Source: JBEKHI01 sp050012355
GTDB lineage: Bacteria; Actinomycetota; Actinomycetes; Streptosporangiales; Streptosporangiaceae
Assembly (NCBI GenBank): GCA_050012355.1
Contig: JBEKHI010000229.1
Span: 1-14,848 of the forward strand
Reading direction: 5' to 3'
Length of the DNA stretch: 14,848 bases
The first letter of the stretch is position 1. Each line of letters starts with the position of its first letter. Below, piece after piece: positions 13,727-14,848 of the stretch. Under the pieces are notes generated by a model, which made no database searches, was not told the DNA's origin, and was given only the letters and a program-made list of their open reading frames with translations. Made by a program: the position numbers and the translations under genes.

Positions 13727-13763
13727 GCACCGTATGGGCTCTACGGTGCATATCGGTTTTTTT
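13727..13763 (+). terminator. isolated terminator-like hairpin on the plus strand
   Basis: GCACCGTA (13727-13734) pairs exactly with TACGGTGC (13742-13749) around a 7-base loop, followed after 7 bases by TTTTTTT (13757-13763). No plus-strand gene lies upstream, so any transcript it ends would be a small RNA or antisense to the sigma leader. The gap before the T-run weakens the call. Confidence 0.35.
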
Positions 13764-13777
13764 GCTTGTTCTAGTCC

Positions 13778-13793
13778 GAACGTCGTAACGTTC
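13778..13793. repeat. inverted repeat GAACGT-CGTA-ACGTTC
   Basis: Exact 6-bp arms flank a 4-base spacer in the divergent intergenic region, about 110 bases upstream of the antitoxin start. A regulatory site is possible but unassigned. Confidence 0.35.
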
Positions 13794-13873
13794 AGTGACA
13801 GGCGACTATGCCACTCAGCCGAAGGCTCCGCAACGGCATGCCCGGCACCGCTGCCAGGCGGGCCGCTACGCCT

Positions 13874-13895
13874 GTAATACGAATCGTGTTACGCT
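13874..13895 (+). promoter_or_regulatory. toxin-antitoxin operator overlapping an extended -10 promoter
   Basis: GTAATACGAATCGTGTTAC (13874-13892) is a near-perfect palindrome with one mismatched base pair. It overlaps an extended -10, TGTTACGCT (13887-13895). With normal spacing, transcription would start at about 13902, the G of the antitoxin GTG. This predicts a leaderless mRNA and repression by the RHH antitoxin bound at the palindrome. Confidence 0.6.
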
Positions 13896-13901
13896 TGAGC
13901 T

Positions 13902-14132
13902 GTGGAAGTCGTGACCGTACGCGTCGATGAAAAGACGCGCAAAGAACTTGACCAGGTAGTCGAAGAGCTCGGCGGGTCGGCATCTGAGGTGATCCGGAAG
14001 GCCATTCACCTTGCCTGGTTCACCGCCATGCAGGACCGGATGCGCCGGGAGTCGGCCGAGATCGCCAGCGATCCGGCGGAGCGAGAGGAAGCCGAGCAGA
14101 TCCGCGAATGGGCCCGCTACCTTGCTTCGTAA
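13902..14132 (+). CDS. ribbon-helix-helix antitoxin
   Basis: GTG 13902 has no good ribosome site but lies at the predicted transcription start. The 76-residue protein opens with the RHH ribbon TVRVD (residues 5-9), then helices KTRKELDQVVEELG and SASEVIRKAIHLAW, the classic MetJ/CopG fold that binds DNA as a dimer. The acidic C-terminal region (ESAEIASDPAEREEAEQIRE) is probably the disordered part that wraps and neutralises the toxin. The toxin start overlaps its last 11 bases. As in related modules, it should repress the operon alone or with the toxin. Confidence 0.82.
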   Translation: MEVVTVRVDEKTRKELDQVVEELGGSASEVIRKAIHLAWFTAMQDRMRRESAEIASDPAEREEAEQIREWARYLAS

Positions 14133-14442
14133 GGGCTCCATCTTCCTCATCACCTTGCCGGCCCGCACCGGTGACCACACGCAAGAAGGACGGCGCTACG
14201 CCGTCGTCGTGACCGCCACGAACTTCATCGGCTCAGTCGTGACCGTCGCCCCTACCTCCACCTCGGCCCGGCCTAGCCTCACCCGGCCAGAAGCCGAGAT
14301 CGACGGCCGCAAATGCCGCATACTCCTCGAGCAGATGCTCGGCGTCGACATCACCAAGCTGAACAACTGGATCGGCGTGCTCGACGACCACGAGATGGAC
14401 ACGCTCGATGACGCCCTGCGCCTGTACCACGGCCTCCTCTAG
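14122..14442 (+). CDS. MazF/PemK-like toxin
   Basis: TTG 14122 is chosen because it begins the typical 'RKGSIFLI' first strand and overlaps the antitoxin end by 11 bases; no ATG or GTG exists in this position. The 106-residue length fits the family. Conserved MazF features are EGRRYAVVV (residues 22-30, with the catalytic-type Arg24) and APTSTSARPS (44-53, with the conserved Thr/Ser) plus a hydrophobic C-terminal helix (HEMDTLDDALRLYHGLL). Members are ribosome-independent or -dependent endoribonucleases that cut mRNA or tRNA at short motifs. The cognate antitoxin is the preceding RHH protein. The cleavage motif cannot be predicted. Confidence 0.82.
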   Translation: MLRKGSIFLITLPARTGDHTQEGRRYAVVVTATNFIGSVVTVAPTSTSARPSLTRPEAEIDGRKCRILLEQMLGVDITKLNNWIGVLDDHEMDTLDDALRLYHGLL

Positions 14443-14468
14443 CCCGGCGCAGGAGATAAAACTGCCCC

Positions 14469-14739
14469 GGCAGCCGCGCGGCTGGGCGCCAGCGGGCCGA
14501 TTCTGATATCGACATCGCCGCGCACTTCGGGGCCGGGCACCGAACTCCTTTGATCTCCTGTCGCCTCTAGGAGCCGACCTGCTCACCCCGCGATGACGCG
14601 CCACTTGAGCTCGCCGGACGGGTAGCCATCGGCGGGCGGCTGGGAGGCAACGAACCGGAAGATCTACTTCGACGAGCTGCCGCGTATCACCCGCGCTCAC
14701 CGCGAATTCGCTGCGGCCGTCACGGCCAGAGGCAGGTGA
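14469..14739 (+). pseudogene. mntA: decayed MntA-type nucleotidyltransferase (MNT) antitoxin
   Basis: Four blocks of an MNT-domain protein appear in order but in shifting frames. They are GSRAAGRQRADSDIDIAAHF (from 14469, with the GS and DxD active-site motif), SFDLLSPLGADLLT (about 14547-14590), DDAPLELAGRVAIGGRL (about 14592-14642) and WEATNRKIYFDELPRITRAH then REFAAAVTARGR to the TGA at 14737. The N-terminal ~30 residues before GS are missing: an in-frame TAA lies just upstream, then the MazF stop. At least three frame changes and a small deletion separate the blocks. MntA proteins detoxify the HepT toxin by AMPylating it, and the hepT start follows 4 bases later, so this is the expected partner in ruined form. 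Confidence 0.75.
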
Positions 14740-14743
14740 GCTC

Positions 14744-14848
14744 ATGGTCAACAAGGACCGCGTCCTGCGCCTGCTCCGCAACATTACCGACGACGTCTCC
14801 GTACTCAAGAGCGAATCGGAAGCCGGGGAAGACCGCCGCGAGGATCCC
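14744..14848 (+). CDS. hepT: HepT-like toxin, 3' end outside the window
   Basis: ATG 14744 has AGGTGAG just upstream, overlapping the remnant's stop region. The 35 visible residues, NKDRVLRLLRNITDDVSVLK then SESEAGEDRREDP, match the N-terminal helix of HepT/DUF86 proteins (KDRV..rL..I..di..L). These are HEPN-fold RNases that act on tRNA or mRNA and are neutralised by MntA. The catalytic R-x4-6-H motif would lie beyond the window. The immediate upstream neighbour is the wrecked mntA, so either an intact antitoxin lies elsewhere, HepT is itself inactive, or the sequence has errors. Confidence 0.7.
   Translation, partial: MVNKDRVLRLLRNITDDVSVLKSESEAGEDRREDP

Larger units (their letters stand above)
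13590..13901. other. 312-base divergent intergenic region
   Basis: This lies between the sigma factor (minus) and the antitoxin (plus). It holds two ACGCGAAC repeats (13635-13662), an isolated hairpin with a T-run (13727-13763), a GAACGT inverted repeat (13778-13793) and the antitoxin operator/promoter (13874-13895). No gene is seen in it. Confidence 0.6.

Noticed and set aside
13213..13788. Plus-strand 191-codon frame over the sigma-factor gene
   Set aside because: It is antisense to a clear ECF sigma factor and runs into the divergent promoter region.
1..14848. CRISPR arrays, tRNA or rRNA genes
   Set aside because: No regularly spaced repeats, cloverleaf-like or rRNA-like sequence was found by eye on either strand.

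Overview
The window is high-GC DNA with strong third-position GC in most genes. It carries Tat lipoproteins, an ECF sigma factor paired with a CU044_5270-type membrane protein, GTG/TTG starts and a leaderless-looking promoter. All of this points to an actinomycete, probably a Streptosporangiales-like or related soil lineage. The exact taxon cannot be read from the sequence.

Layout. (1) 1-1933: an operon-like run of two tandem ferritin-like proteins (the first cut by the window edge, the second with a Tat/lipobox export signal) and a small membrane protein that breaks off after its second hydrophobic stretch. A perfect 17-bp hairpin lies inside that gene. (2) 1830-2358: a compact patch of gene remnants, with pieces of a short-chain dehydrogenase, an unrecognised protein and a LysR regulator abutting within about 500 bases. 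(3) 2361-3700: lower-GC sequence with one secreted six-cysteine protein. (4) 3718-6153: a HIT-family hydrolase, a small membrane peptide plus exported protein, and a metallo-beta-lactamase-fold hydrolase. (5) About 6300-9620: an accessory, lower-GC segment with a small HTH gene, a Fic-family gene frameshifted by a third copy of a 7-bp tandem repeat, a long atypical reading frame continuous with the Fic N-terminus, and a small unknown protein. (6) About 9950-11860: an IS110-family element whose transposase is split by one frameshift. Its upstream non-coding part could hold the element's bridge RNA. (7) 11863-13589: an ECF sigma factor with its overlapping CU044_5270-like partner, ended by a perfect hairpin. 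(8) 13874-14848: a toxin-antitoxin cluster with an intact RHH antitoxin/MazF-like toxin operon, a decayed MntA-type nucleotidyltransferase antitoxin, and the start of a HepT gene.

The window is mostly accessory DNA of high turnover: at least five broken genes, one IS and two toxin-antitoxin modules. The most useful observations are the copy-number-dependent reading frame of the Fic gene, the decayed MntA next to an apparently intact HepT start, the autoregulatory, probably leaderless promoter of the RHH/MazF operon, and the exact palindromes inside two coding regions. No CRISPR array, tRNA or rRNA was seen.
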